Positions 46,545 through 54,658 are shown, counted from the stretch's first letter. The stretch: DNA of 64,000 nucleotides from Mesorhizobium loti (GCF_013170705.1 NZ_CP033334.1:3201501-3265500); one strand, 5' to 3'. The notes: a model not told the origin generated them from the letters alone. Made by a program: numbers and translations.

Positions 46545-46637
46545 ATGTTCACCCTCGCGCCCACCAACACCAACCGACGCCGCCGCCCTGCACGGAGCGG
46601 CAAGCTGAGTGCGCGACGACGAAGGCCGGCAGGATAG
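46545..46637 (+). CDS. Candidate arginine-rich leader peptide, 30 aa
   Basis: ATG at 46545 opens a 30-codon frame ending at TAG 46637: MFTLAPTNTNRRRRPARS..., with nine arginines including two runs of four (46575-46586 and 46617-46628). No Shine-Dalgarno precedes it, but a perfect TTGACA stands at 46509-46514, so a transcript would begin at or next to the ATG. The leader would then be leaderless, as known for the trpL attenuator of Sinorhizobium meliloti. A terminator hairpin follows 21 bases after the stop, then an acetyltransferase gene. The -10 region is not recognisable. The role as attenuator is inference. Confidence 0.5.
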   Translation: MFTLAPTNTNRRRRPARSGKLSARRRRPAG

Positions 46638-46658
46638 ATCCGGTTCGTTCGTTTCCAG

Positions 46659-46689
46659 CCCCGCCCGCGACAACGCCGGCGGGGTTTTT
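46659..46689 (+). terminator. Intrinsic terminator, possible attenuator before GNAT gene
   Basis: CCCCGCC (46659-46665) and GGCGGGG (46678-46684) pair around CGCGACAACGCC and are followed at once by TTTTT (46685-46689), a classical rho-independent terminator. It stands between the arginine-rich mini-frame and the acetyltransferase start 18 bases on. GCCGGC at 46625-46630 can pair with GCCGGC at 46675-46680, which overlaps the 3' arm, so an alternative antiterminator is possible. Confidence 0.75.
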
Positions 46690-46707
46690 CATGCCTGGAG
46701 CCTTGTG

Positions 46708-47172
46708 ATGACAAACAATTCCATCCGGTTTCGGCCGGCCGAAACCGCCGACGCCGCCGCGATCCGGGACATCGTGCGCGCAGCCTATGCGAAATGGGTG
46801 CCGGTGATCGGCCGCGAGCCGCTGCCGATGCGCGCCGACTACGACAAGGCCGTGGCCGAGCATCCGTTCGATCTTGCAATCGCGGACGGCCGCGTCGTGG
46901 GCATGATCGAAACCGTGCTGGCCGACGACCACCTGTGGATCGAGAATGTCTGCGTGGCGCCGCAGGCGCAGGGCAGGGGCATCGGGCGGCTGTTGCTGGA
47001 GCGGGCTGAACAGAAGGCGCTCGAAGCCGGTCGCCCGGAGCTGCGCCTGCTGACCAACGGTGCTTTCGCCGCCAATGTGTCGCTGTACAAATGGCACGGC
47101 TATGTGATCGACCGGGAGGAGCCGTTCATGGGCGGCATGACGGTCTATATGAGCAAGAAACTGGCGCGATAG
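46708..47172 (+). CDS. GNAT-family N-acetyltransferase
   Basis: 154 residues. IRFRPAETADAAAIRDIVRAAYAKW at the start, the acetyl-CoA loop VAPQAQGRGIGRLLLERAE (Q-x-x-G-x-G/A at about 88-94), and the closing strand GGMTVYMSKKL. It transfers acetyl from acetyl-CoA to an amine. GGAG lies 7 bases before the ATG. The substrate is unknown; if the leader is a real arginine attenuator, an arginine-related amine is possible. It is 22 bases before an ACT-domain gene, so they form an operon. Confidence 0.87.
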   Translation: MTNNSIRFRPAETADAAAIRDIVRAAYAKWVPVIGREPLPMRADYDKAVAEHPFDLAIADGRVVGMIETVLADDHLWIENVCVAPQAQGRGIGRLLLERAEQKALEAGRPELRLLTNGAFAANVSLYKWHGYVIDREEPFMGGMTVYMSKKLAR

Positions 47173-47194
47173 CGGGCAAGCGGAGGAAACGACG

Positions 47195-47581
47195 GTGGCT
47201 GCCAGGGTCAAATTGAAGCAACTTCCCGGGCTGTACGCGATTTCACGGCTCGGGGCGGGCGACGGGATTCCCGGCTGGGCGGATGGGCCGGGCTTCGTCA
47301 GCATCACCAGGACCGATGACGAGCTTTCGGTCACGTGCCTGCAGGATCGCGTTCCCGGCACGGTCAAGCACGATCGCGACTGGGTCGCCTTCAAATTGCA
47401 GGGGCCCTTTGCTTTCGACGAAACCGGCATCGTGTTGTCGGTCATCCAGCCGCTGTCTGAGAACGGACTGGGCATCTTCCTGGTATCCACCTTCGACGGC
47501 GATCATCTGCTGGTGAAAGCGGCGGATCAGGAAGCGGCGAGGCGGCTGTTGGGCGAGGCGGGACATACGCTTGCAATTTGA
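47195..47581 (+). CDS. CASTOR-like ACT-domain protein
   Basis: 128 residues from GTG at 47195 with GGAGGAAACGAC upstream. The pattern is that of COG3603-like double ACT proteins: LKQLPGLYAISRLGAGDGIPGWA, FVSITRTDDELSVTC, then KLQGPFAFDETGIVLSVIQPL and ENGLGIFLVSTFDGDHLLV (cores TDDELSVTC, LSENGLGIFLVST). ACT domains bind amino acids; the eukaryotic CASTOR relatives sense arginine. Following the GNAT gene directly, it may sense the same metabolite. Ligand identity is not shown by sequence. Confidence 0.8.
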   Translation: MAARVKLKQLPGLYAISRLGAGDGIPGWADGPGFVSITRTDDELSVTCLQDRVPGTVKHDRDWVAFKLQGPFAFDETGIVLSVIQPLSENGLGIFLVSTFDGDHLLVKAADQEAARRLLGEAGHTLAI

Positions 47582-47763
47582 GCGAATACTGGCGTGATGC
47601 AGGTAGCCGTCGAGCCGCTACATGGCCCGACGTCTGTGGCTCAATCACTGGCGTGCTGGCTCAACCACTTCGGGGGTTGCGTTTGACACCGGCGTTTGTG
47701 CATCGTTATCTCTAGCTGGATATCACGGCCGGAACGGCCCCGCGGCCCCCCAAGGAGAAAACC

Positions 47764-49197
47764 ATGTCACACAATCTGCAGTTCTATATCGATGGCGCGT
47801 GGGTCGATCCTGTCGTGCCCAACACGCTCGATGTCATCGATCCCTCGAACGAGGATGCCTTCGCGCAGATCTCGCTCGGCTCCAAGGCCGATGTCGACAA
47901 GGCGGTGGCCGCCGCCAAGCGCGCCTTCAATACGTTCGGTTTCACCTCGGTGGAAGAGCGCCTCGATATCCTCAACCGCGTCATCGAGGTCTACAAGAAG
48001 CGCAGCTCCGATCTGGCTCTTGCCGTATCGCGCGAAATGGGCGCGCCGCGCCAATTCGCGCTCGACAGCCAGGTTGGCGTTGGCCTCGCGCATCTGCAGA
48101 AGATGGCCGAAACGCTGAAGACGTTCCAGTTCCGCCACGTCAAGGGCAGCGCGCTGATCGTCAAGGAGCCGATCGGCGTCGTCGGCCTGATCACCCCGTG
48201 GAACTGGCCGCTGAACCAGATCACCTGCAAGGTCGGCCCGGCGCTCGCCGCCGGCTGCACCATGGTGCTGAAGCCGTCTGAGATCGCGCCGCTCGACGCC
48301 ATCATCTTCGCCGAGATCATCGACGAGGCCGGCGTGCCGAAGGGCGTGTTCAACCTCGTCAACGGCGACGGCCCAGGCGTCGGCCAGGCGCTGTCCAGCC
48401 ATCCCGACATCGACATGATGTCGTTCACCGGTTCGACCCGGGCCGGCATCCTGGTGGCCAAGGCCGCCGCCGACACGGTCAAGCGGGTGCATCAGGAGCT
48501 TGGCGGCAAGTCGGCCAACATCCTGTTCCCGGATGTCGACCTCGCCACCGCCGTCTCCAAGGGAGTCGCCGGCTGCTTCGGCAACTCAGGCCAGTCCTGC
48601 AACGCGCCGACGCGCATGTTCGTGCCGCGCGATCGCCATGACGAGGCCGCTGCTCACGCCAAGGCGGCAGCGGAAAAGTTCGTGGTCGGCCCGGCCGACG
48701 GCGCCAACACCAAGCTTGGCCCTGTCGTCAGCCAGGTCCAGTTCGACAAGATCCAGGACCTGATCCAGAGCGGCATCGACGAGGGTGCGACGCTGGTCGC
48801 CGGCGGCCCCGGCCGCCCGGCCGAGCTGAACCGCGGCTATTACATCAGGCCGACCGTGTTCGCCGACGTCACCCATGACATGCGCATCGCGCGCGAGGAG
48901 ATCTTCGGGCCGGTGCTGGCGATCCTGCCCTATGACACGGTCGAACAGGCGGTCGAGCAGGCCAACGACACCGTCTACGGCCTTGCCTCCTACATCCAGG
49001 CCAAGGACATCCAGAAGGCGCGCGACGTCGCGGCACGCATGCGCTCCGGCAATGTTTACATCAACTACCCGACCTGGGACGCCGGCCTGCCCTTCGGTGG
49101 CTACAAGCAGTCCGGCAATGGCCGCGAATACGCCGAATATGGCCTCGAGGATTTCCTCGAGATCAAGGGCATCGCGGGGTATGAGGCGGCTGAGTAA
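47764..49197 (+). CDS. Aldehyde dehydrogenase family protein
   Basis: 477 residues. Catalytic Glu is in HQELGGKSAN (about 245) and the nucleophile Cys in NSGQSCNAPTRM (about 279); the cofactor strand PWNWPLNQITCKVGPALAAGCTMVLKPSE (core TPWNWPLNQI and KPSEIAP) is intact. It oxidises an aldehyde to an acid with NAD(P)+ in the cytoplasm. The GQSCNAPTR form is common in the DhaS-like and betaine-aldehyde-like groups. AAGGAG lies 6 bases before the ATG. It is followed by a family A repeat; no regulator is adjacent. Confidence 0.92.
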   Translation: MSHNLQFYIDGAWVDPVVPNTLDVIDPSNEDAFAQISLGSKADVDKAVAAAKRAFNTFGFTSVEERLDILNRVIEVYKKRSSDLALAVSREMGAPRQFALDSQVGVGLAHLQKMAETLKTFQFRHVKGSALIVKEPIGVVGLITPWNWPLNQITCKVGPALAAGCTMVLKPSEIAPLDAIIFAEIIDEAGVPKGVFNLVNGDGPGVGQALSSHPDIDMMSFTGSTRAGILVAKAAADTVKRVHQELGGKSANILFPDVDLATAVSKGVAGCFGNSGQSCNAPTRMFVPRDRHDEAAAHAKAAAEKFVVGPADGANTKLGPVVSQVQFDKIQDLIQSGIDEGATLVAGGPGRPAELNRGYYIRPTVFADVTHDMRIAREEIFGPVLAILPYDTVEQAVEQANDTVYGLASYIQAKDIQKARDVAARMRSGNVYINYPTWDAGLPFGGYKQSGNGREYAEYGLEDFLEIKGIAGYEAAE

Positions 49198-49251
49198 GGA
49201 CCGATAGAGCCCCTACAGGCGGCGCGCGACTTTGTGGGACTTGGGCAATCG

Positions 49252-49450
49252 CCCGAGGCCGGTGCTGCCCCTCACCTGCCTGCCGGCATCCTCCCCGTAT
49301 AGTGACGGGGAGAGGGGTGCTGTCATAGCCGGTTTCGCCAATCACCAGCGTTGCAAAGGTGGACGCCAGCGTTGCGGCCAGCCCCTTCTCCCCGTCACTA
49401 TACGGGGAGAAGTGCCCGGCAGGGCGATGAGGGGCGGCGCCAGCTTCGGC
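49252..49450. repeat. Long inverted-end intergenic repeat, family A copy 3
   Basis: A 199-base element: left end GCCCGAGGCCGGTGCTGCCCC mirrors right end GGGGCGGCGCCAGCTTCGGC imperfectly. The nested pair CTCCCCGTATAGTGACGGGGAG and CTCCCCGTCACTATACGGGGAG is nearly exact, and the centre has GTTTCGCCAATCACC as in the other copies. It stands between the aldehyde dehydrogenase and the toxin-antitoxin pair. Confidence 0.87.
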
Positions 49451-49577
49451 GATGGGTGGCCTTCATCACAAGCCAAAGCGATCGTTGATCCGGAGCAATC
49501 GCCTTTTGAGCTCCGCTAGCCGTTTCTTGCCAATTGGCAAATACATGCTATATGTATGCCAATAGCAGGGTGAGCAA

Positions 49578-49988
49578 ATGCAGCTTCAATCGATCGTCAC
49601 GACGCCGGCCACGGTCGGCAGCGCCATCTCGGATGAGGAGGCGGGGGCGCTTGCGCGCACCACGGTCAATTTGTTCAAGGCGTGGGGCCTCACCGACCTC
49701 GAGGCCTGCATCCTGCTCGGCGGCATGTCGGCGCGCACCTGGGCGCGGTGGAAGGAGGGCGGCATCGGGCGGATCGACCGCGATTTGCGCACCCGCATGG
49801 CGCATCTGATGGGCATCCACAAGGGCCTGCGCTATCTCTTCACCGAGCCGGCGCGCGGCTATGCCTGGATCCGCAAGCCCAATGCCACTTTCGGCGGCCA
49901 GTCGGCGCTCGACCTGATGCTGCGCGGCGAAATCTCCGATCTTGCCGCCATGCGCGAATGGCTCGATGCGGAGCGTGGTGCATGGTGA
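49578..49988 (+). CDS. Xre/MbcA/ParS-type antitoxin (DUF2384)
   Basis: 136 residues. A helix-turn-helix-like N-terminal half (LTDLEACILLGGMSARTWARWKEG) and a C-terminal toxin-binding part (RMAHLMGIHKGLRYLFTEPARGYAWIRKPNATFGGQSALDLML; cores RYLFTEPARGYAWI and FGGQSALDLML) match DUF2384 antitoxins. It overlaps the RES toxin gene by 7 bases. These proteins block the NAD-consuming toxin and repress the operon. The AT-rich promoter just before it holds palindromic half sites (GCCAATTGGCAA near 49529) suited to self-repression. Confidence 0.88.
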   Translation: MQLQSIVTTPATVGSAISDEEAGALARTTVNLFKAWGLTDLEACILLGGMSARTWARWKEGGIGRIDRDLRTRMAHLMGIHKGLRYLFTEPARGYAWIRKPNATFGGQSALDLMLRGEISDLAAMREWLDAERGAW

Positions 49989-50680
49989 GTGGACTCGCGG
50001 TCCGGCGCCGCGTCCACTGGCCCCAGACCTATCGCATCATCCGTTCCATCCATCCGCCGATCGACCTGTTCGAGGACATCGCCGATCCGCGCGACTGGGA
50101 GGCGCTGGCCTCGGTCGAGGAGAAGACCAATCCGCGGATCCGGCTTGAGATCGGCGACCTCGGCAAGGTCGCGGCGGCAAGGCGGGTGTCCGGCCCCGGC
50201 GCCAGCTTCGTCATGGCGCCCTTCGTGCATTGTTCGACGCTGCGGCCCGGGCGCTTCTCGGATGGCAGCTACGGCCTCTATTATGCCGGCGACAGCGAGG
50301 ATGTGGCGCTGGCCGAAACCATCCACCATCACCAGAATTTCATGCGCGCCACCAAGGAAGATCCGGGCTGGACGGCTGACTTTCGCGTGCTGATCGGCAG
50401 CGTCGACCGCGATCTCGATGACGTCAACGCCGTGCCCGGCGTGCTCGACCCGGACGATTACACCGCCTCGCAGGCGGAAGGGCAGGCGCTGCGGGCGCAA
50501 GGCAGCGACGGGCTGGTGTGGAACAGCGTGCGCATGCCTGGGGGGCAATGCATCGGCATCTTCTGGCCTGATGTCATCCCTGTTCCGGTGCAGGGCCGGC
50601 ATTACAGCTACCACTGGGACGGTGCGCGCGTCGACTTCGTGCGCCAGCACGATACCGGCAAGGTGCTGGCGGTCGTGTGA
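49982..50680 (+). CDS. RES-domain toxin (NAD-degrading)
   Basis: 232 residues. The RES family is marked by the residues Arg, Glu and Ser: YRIIRSIHPPID, FSDGSYGLYYAGDSEDVALAETIHHHQNFM (cores SYGLYYAGDS and ALAETIHHHQ), and LVWNSVRMPGGQCIGIF. RES toxins cleave NAD+ and halt growth when the antitoxin is lost. It begins at ATG 49982, overlapping the antitoxin's stop, so translation is coupled. It appears complete and intact, in contrast with the ParE of the other module. Confidence 0.88.
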   Translation: MVSGLAVRRRVHWPQTYRIIRSIHPPIDLFEDIADPRDWEALASVEEKTNPRIRLEIGDLGKVAAARRVSGPGASFVMAPFVHCSTLRPGRFSDGSYGLYYAGDSEDVALAETIHHHQNFMRATKEDPGWTADFRVLIGSVDRDLDDVNAVPGVLDPDDYTASQAEGQALRAQGSDGLVWNSVRMPGGQCIGIFWPDVIPVPVQGRHYSYHWDGARVDFVRQHDTGKVLAVV

Positions 50681-50810
50681 CTGCATGGCGGCGCGTTTCG
50701 CCGCTGGCGGCGGCAATTCCGGTTCGTGCCCTGGCCGGAGATCAATATGCCGTGATTGCCGCAAATAAGGGCATGGATTTCCTGCCATATCGCCTCCGCC
50801 CGATCTATAT

Positions 50811-50826
50811 ATCGATCGAGATCGAT
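50811..50826. promoter_or_regulatory. Candidate operator before ArsR-type gene
   Basis: ATCGATCGAGATCGAT is a near palindrome just 10 bases before the ArsR start and follows an ATATAT stretch. This overlaps the expected promoter, as usual for autorepression. Binding is inference. Confidence 0.35.
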
Positions 50827-50836
50827 GCGGGTGAAG

Positions 50837-51127
50837 ATGGAACATGACATCATATTGAAGGCGCTGGCGCATCCGGTTCGGCGTGATGTCCTGGCGTGGC
50901 TGAAGGAGCCTGAAAAGCACTTCACCGCGCAGGAGCATCCGCTCGAAATGGGCGTCTGCGCCAGCCAGTTCGAACGTTGCGGCCTGGCGCAGTCCACCGT
51001 GTCGGCGCATCTGGCGACGCTTGCGTCGGCCGGCCTCGTCACCACGCGGCGGGTCGGCCAATGGGTGTTCTACAAGCGCAACGAAGAAACCATCGCCGCC
51101 TTTCAGGCCGCCTTGTCCGATCTCTGA
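50837..51127 (+). CDS. ArsR-family regulator with two cysteines
   Basis: 96 residues. Winged helix: ILKALAHPVRRDVLAWLKEPEKHF, then recognition helix LAQSTVSAHLATLASAGLV and the wing RRVGQWVFYKRNEE. An unusual loop ahead of the recognition helix holds two cysteines, GVCASQFERCGLAQ, spaced by six residues; this could sense electrophiles or oxidants. It is 46 bases upstream of an old yellow enzyme gene on the same strand and is its probable repressor. Start at 50837 chosen by family length; a start at 50825 is possible. Confidence 0.85.
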   Translation: MEHDIILKALAHPVRRDVLAWLKEPEKHFTAQEHPLEMGVCASQFERCGLAQSTVSAHLATLASAGLVTTRRVGQWVFYKRNEETIAAFQAALSDL

Positions 51128-51172
51128 CGATCCTCCCCGCTTCCTCCCCCGAATGCATGAAAGGCATTTCTC

Positions 51173-52288
51173 ATGGCTACCCTTTTTGATCCCCTGCGGG
51201 TCGGCGACCTGGCGCTGGCGAACCGCATCGTCATGGCGCCGCTGACGCGCAATCGCTCACCCAATGCGGTGCCCGGCGACCTGTCGGTGACTTATTACAG
51301 CCAGCGCGCCACGGCCGGGCTGATCGTGACGGAGGCCACCGCCATCAGCCATCAGGGCCAGGGCTACGCCGACGTGCCCGGTCTCTATGGCGCGGATCAG
51401 CTTGCCGGCTGGAAGCGCGTCACCGACGCCGTCCATAAAGCCGGCGGCAAGATCGTGGTCCAGCTCTGGCATGTCGGGCGCATCTCGCACACCGCGTTGC
51501 AGCCCGGCGGCGGCAAGCCGGTGGCGCCGTCCGCGATCAGGGCGAACTCCAAGACTTTCCTGGTCAAGCCCGATGGCAGCGGTGAGTTCGTCGAGACCTC
51601 CGAGCCGCGCGCGCTCGATGCGGCCGAACTCCCCGGCATCGTCGATGATTTTCGCCGCGCCGCCAAAGCGGCGATCGAGGTGGCGGGTTTTGACGGCGTC
51701 GAGATCCATGGCGCCAACGGCTATCTCATCGACCAGTTCCTGCGTTCCGGCACCAACCATCGCACCGATGATTATGGCGGCTCCATCGAGAACCGGACGC
51801 GATTCCTGTTCGAGGTGGTCGACGCGGTGACGGGCGCTGTCGGTGCCGGCAGGACCGGGATCAGGCTGTCGCCGGTGACGCCCGCCAACGACACTTCGGA
51901 TGCCGATCCGCAGCCGCTTTTCAACCACGCGGTGGCAGGCCTGGGCGGCCGCGGCCTGGCCTATGTCCATATCGTCGAAGGCGCGACCGGCGGCGCGCGC
52001 GATTTCAGCCAGGGCGACAAGCCGTTCGACTACGAAGAACTCAAGGCCAGCTATCGCAAGGCCGGCGGCACAGGTGCCTGGCTGGTGAACAATGGCTACG
52101 ACAAGGAGTTGGCCGAAAAGGCTGTCGCCGACGGCTATGCGGACCTTGTCGCGTTCGGCAAGCTGTTCATCGCCAATCCCGACCTCGTCAGCCGGCTGAA
52201 GCGCAATGCCGACCTGAACACCCCGGACAAGGCGACGTTCTATGGCGGTGATGCCAAGGGCTATACGGACTATCCGACGGCGGCCTGA
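51173..52288 (+). CDS. Old yellow enzyme family alkene reductase (NemA-like)
   Basis: 371 residues, FMN-binding TIM barrel. FDPLRVGDLALANRIVMAPLTRNRS at the start, LWHVGRISH (about 100), the substrate His-Asn pair in EIHGANGYLIDQFL (about 180-183), and the TDDYGGSIENR loop are all present. It reduces activated alkenes, such as maleimides and enones, with NADPH. Its control by the cysteine-bearing ArsR gene would fit an electrophile response. A hairpin terminator follows. Confidence 0.93.
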   Translation: MATLFDPLRVGDLALANRIVMAPLTRNRSPNAVPGDLSVTYYSQRATAGLIVTEATAISHQGQGYADVPGLYGADQLAGWKRVTDAVHKAGGKIVVQLWHVGRISHTALQPGGGKPVAPSAIRANSKTFLVKPDGSGEFVETSEPRALDAAELPGIVDDFRRAAKAAIEVAGFDGVEIHGANGYLIDQFLRSGTNHRTDDYGGSIENRTRFLFEVVDAVTGAVGAGRTGIRLSPVTPANDTSDADPQPLFNHAVAGLGGRGLAYVHIVEGATGGARDFSQGDKPFDYEELKASYRKAGGTGAWLVNNGYDKELAEKAVADGYADLVAFGKLFIANPDLVSRLKRNADLNTPDKATFYGGDAKGYTDYPTAA

Positions 52289-52302
52289 GCCGCCCATCGG
52301 AA

Positions 52303-52330
52303 CGGCCGGCTCTCGATGGGGAGCCGGCCG
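52303..52330 (+). terminator. Stem-loop after old yellow enzyme gene
   Basis: CGGCCGGCTC (52303-52312) and GAGCCGGCCG (52321-52330) pair perfectly over 10 bp around TCGATGGG, 15 bases after the stop. It has no T-tract, so termination strength is uncertain. Confidence 0.55.
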
Positions 52331-52514
52331 CCATCGCGCTGATGCGCGGCCGGATTTGGCCGAGACGCGCGGGCATTGAACTGGCCTGACTTGACCGGAT
52401 TTCTTTTCCACGGTGACTTGCGGCGATAGGGAATTTGCCTGATCAAGTCGACATGGGGCTCTATCGCATTTGACCGGAGAAGCATGCTTGATCCCTGTGA
52501 CGAGGAAGGGGGCA

Positions 52515-52976
52515 ATGGCGGACCACCTCGTCGGCGACTGGAGAGTCCGCCGCACCATGATCGATTTCCTGACCGGCGCGACCCATTGCTTCGCCGGTGA
52601 CGCCGTCGTCACGGCCGATGCCTTCACCGAGTATGGAACCATGCGCATCGGATCCCAGGAAATGCCGGCAAGCCGGCGCTACCGGCTCGAGCCGGGCGAG
52701 CGCTCGGTGCGCATCCTTCATGCCGACGGCCGCGACTTCATCGAGCTAGGGCCGGAGCCGGCGCAGACCGTCCGCCATCTCTGTGGCGCCGATCTCTATG
52801 TCGGGCGTTTCTTCTTTCGCGGCCGGGACGAATGGGTGGAGGCGTGGCGGGTCAAGGGGCCGCGCAAGAACTATGCGAGCCTTGGGTGGTTTCGCCGACA
52901 GGCCGATTCATCGTCCCGCTTGGGCGAAGGGCATAGGGCAAAAGTCCATGCCTTGCAGAACGCTCTCATTGCCTGA
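52515..52976 (+). CDS. DUF6314-like protein
   Basis: 153 residues: LVGDWRVRRTMIDFLTGATHCFAGDAVV, YRLEPGERSVRILHADGRDFIEL and HLCGADLYVGRFFFRGRDEWVEAWRVKGPRKNY (cores GDWRVRR, ADGRDFIEL, HLCGADLY). These suggest a lipocalin-like beta barrel of the DUF6314 family, of unknown function. GGAAGGGGGC lies just before the ATG. It stands alone between the NemA-like gene and a small gene. Confidence 0.75.
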   Translation: MADHLVGDWRVRRTMIDFLTGATHCFAGDAVVTADAFTEYGTMRIGSQEMPASRRYRLEPGERSVRILHADGRDFIELGPEPAQTVRHLCGADLYVGRFFFRGRDEWVEAWRVKGPRKNYASLGWFRRQADSSSRLGEGHRAKVHALQNALIA

Positions 52977-53001
52977 GAATCATTCGCCATGGAGATGTGC
53001 G

Positions 53002-53202
53002 ATGAGTGACAAGACCTCGGGCCGGCCCGGCATCCTTGAAAGCGCGGCGATCGTGCTGGCGGTCGCGGTGGCCTCGCTTGCCGTGGCGCAGGCGCAGCCT
53101 GGTTTGCGGGAATGCACGGCATCGGCCGTTGCCGTCAGCCGCGATGCCGCGCCAAGACTCAGCCCTGATGCCGACGCGGCGGACATGCTGCAGCATGACT
53201 GA
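53002..53202 (+). CDS. Small membrane or exported protein, 66 aa
   Basis: 66 residues from ATG 53002, with GGAG 8 bases upstream. A hydrophobic helix at about 12-31 (ILESAAIVLAVAVASLAVAQAQ) could be a signal peptide or an anchor; the rest (LRECTASAVAVSRDAAPRLSPD) is polar, with one cysteine. It is 21 bases ahead of the TSUP transporter gene and so probably co-transcribed. No known family. Confidence 0.6.
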   Translation: MSDKTSGRPGILESAAIVLAVAVASLAVAQAQPGLRECTASAVAVSRDAAPRLSPDADAADMLQHD

Positions 53203-53223
53203 TCCCGCGGAGAAGGTGCGGTC

Positions 53224-53973
53224 GTGCTGAGCGCCGGCGTCATCGCGTGGATCGGCGGCGTTTTTCTGGCCGCCGGCTTCGTCAAGGGCATCGTCGGCAT
53301 GGGGTTGCCGACCGTGGCGATAGGGCTGCTGGCGGTGACGATGCCGCCGGCCGAGGCCGCCGCGCTGCTGCTGATTCCGTCGCTGGTCACCAATCTCTGG
53401 CAGTTGTTCACCGGTCCTTCCTTCGGTGGGCTCATCAGGCGGCTGTGGACGATGATGGCCGGCATCATGCTGGGCACCGTCGCCGGGGCAGGGGTGCTCA
53501 CCGGCGCGCATTCGGGCGCTGCCTCGGCAGGGCTCGGCGCGGCGCTGGTGCTCTATGCCTTGCTCGGCCTGTTCAAGTCTGGCTTCACCGCGCCGGCGCG
53601 TCACGAGGTGTGGGCCTCACCACTGGTCGGCTTGGCGACCGGGCTGGTCACCGGCGCCACCGGTGTCTTCGTCATCCCGGCGGTGCCCTATCTGCAGTCG
53701 CTGCGGCTGGAGAAGGAGGACCTGATCCAGGCGCTCGGCCTGTCCTTCACCATATCGACGGTCGCGCTCGCCATCGGCCTGCTGCGGACAGGCGCCCTGG
53801 CGTCGCCGGCGACGCAACTGACGGGATCGGTCCTGGCGCTGGCGCCGGCGCTGGCCGGCTTGTTCATCGGCCAGGCACTGCGCCGGACAATGAGCGTCGA
53901 GACGTTTCGCACGGTGTTCCTGATCGGCCTGCTGGTGCTGGGCGCCTACCTCGCGGGGGAGGCGCTGCACTAG
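53224..53973 (+). CDS. TSUP (TauE/SafE) family sulfite/organosulfur exporter
   Basis: 249 residues, about eight membrane helices from GTG at 53224 (GGAGAAGG upstream). Pieces of the TSUP pattern: AAGFVKGIVGMGLPTVAIGLL, and GLATGLVTGATGVFVIPAVPYLQSL (cores GIVGMGLP and GLVTGATGVFVIP), related to the two repeated glycine-rich motifs. These proteins move sulfite, sulfoacetate or similar anions over the inner membrane. It converges with the universal stress protein gene 16 bases on. Confidence 0.87.
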   Translation: MLSAGVIAWIGGVFLAAGFVKGIVGMGLPTVAIGLLAVTMPPAEAAALLLIPSLVTNLWQLFTGPSFGGLIRRLWTMMAGIMLGTVAGAGVLTGAHSGAASAGLGAALVLYALLGLFKSGFTAPARHEVWASPLVGLATGLVTGATGVFVIPAVPYLQSLRLEKEDLIQALGLSFTISTVALAIGLLRTGALASPATQLTGSVLALAPALAGLFIGQALRRTMSVETFRTVFLIGLLVLGAYLAGEALH

Positions 53974-53989
53974 CCGCGCTTGCGGCGCT

Positions 53990-54439
53990 CTATCGAACGA
54001 CCAGCACCGGGATTGCGGTGTAGGACAGCACTTCCGCCGTCTGGCTGCCCAGAAGCAGCTTGCCCAGTCCGCGGCGGCCATGCGAGGCCATCACGATCAG
54101 ATCGCAGCCCAGCGCCTGCGACAGGTCCAGGATCGCCTCGGCGGGCCTTTTGTCCTCGACATGGACCACCTCGGCGGAGACGCCGGCCGCATCGGCCGAA
54201 GCCTTGCACTTGGCCAGAACCTCCTTGCCGTATTTGCGCGATTCTTCCTGGTAGACGGCCAGTTCATCGCCGGCGGCATAGCCGGCCATGGCTCCGCCCC
54301 AGGCGAAGATCGGGAATTGTTCCGAGACGGTGACGAAGGTGACTGTGGCGCCGATGCCCTTGGCCAATGTGAGGCCATGGGCGATGCCCTTGTCCGCCAG
54401 TTCCGATCCGTCGGTGGCGATGAGCAGATGTTTGTACAT
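53990..54439 (-). CDS. Universal stress protein UspA family
   Basis: 149 residues, one Usp domain. It opens MYKHLLIATDGSELADKGI and carries the ATP-binding motif ASHGRRGLGKLLLGSQTAEVL (G-x2-G-x9-G-S). ATP-binding Usp proteins act in stress survival in the cytoplasm. The ATG at 54439 is chosen by family start; no membrane segment is present. The upstream gap to 54715 carries a terminator for the next gene and otherwise nothing I can identify. Confidence 0.92.
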   Translation of the reverse strand: MYKHLLIATDGSELADKGIAHGLTLAKGIGATVTFVTVSEQFPIFAWGGAMAGYAAGDELAVYQEESRKYGKEVLAKCKASADAAGVSAEVVHVEDKRPAEAILDLSQALGCDLIVMASHGRRGLGKLLLGSQTAEVLSYTAIPVLVVR

Positions 54440-54658
54440 GGTGATCTGACCTGTTGTGCAAGGGCCGATGCCCTTGGGGTGGCGGGAGCCTTGGAACGGC
54501 TTGGCCTGATATAGTTGCGCGGTGGGCCTCCTCACAGGGCCAGCTTCATGTGGATCAGGGCCAGGCGAGGAGGGCCTGAAGCCAGCGTCGGGCCGGTCCG
54601 ATGCAGCCTGCCATTGGCGATGCGGTCGCCTTTGCGCAAACAATGCCGGTCGCAAACA

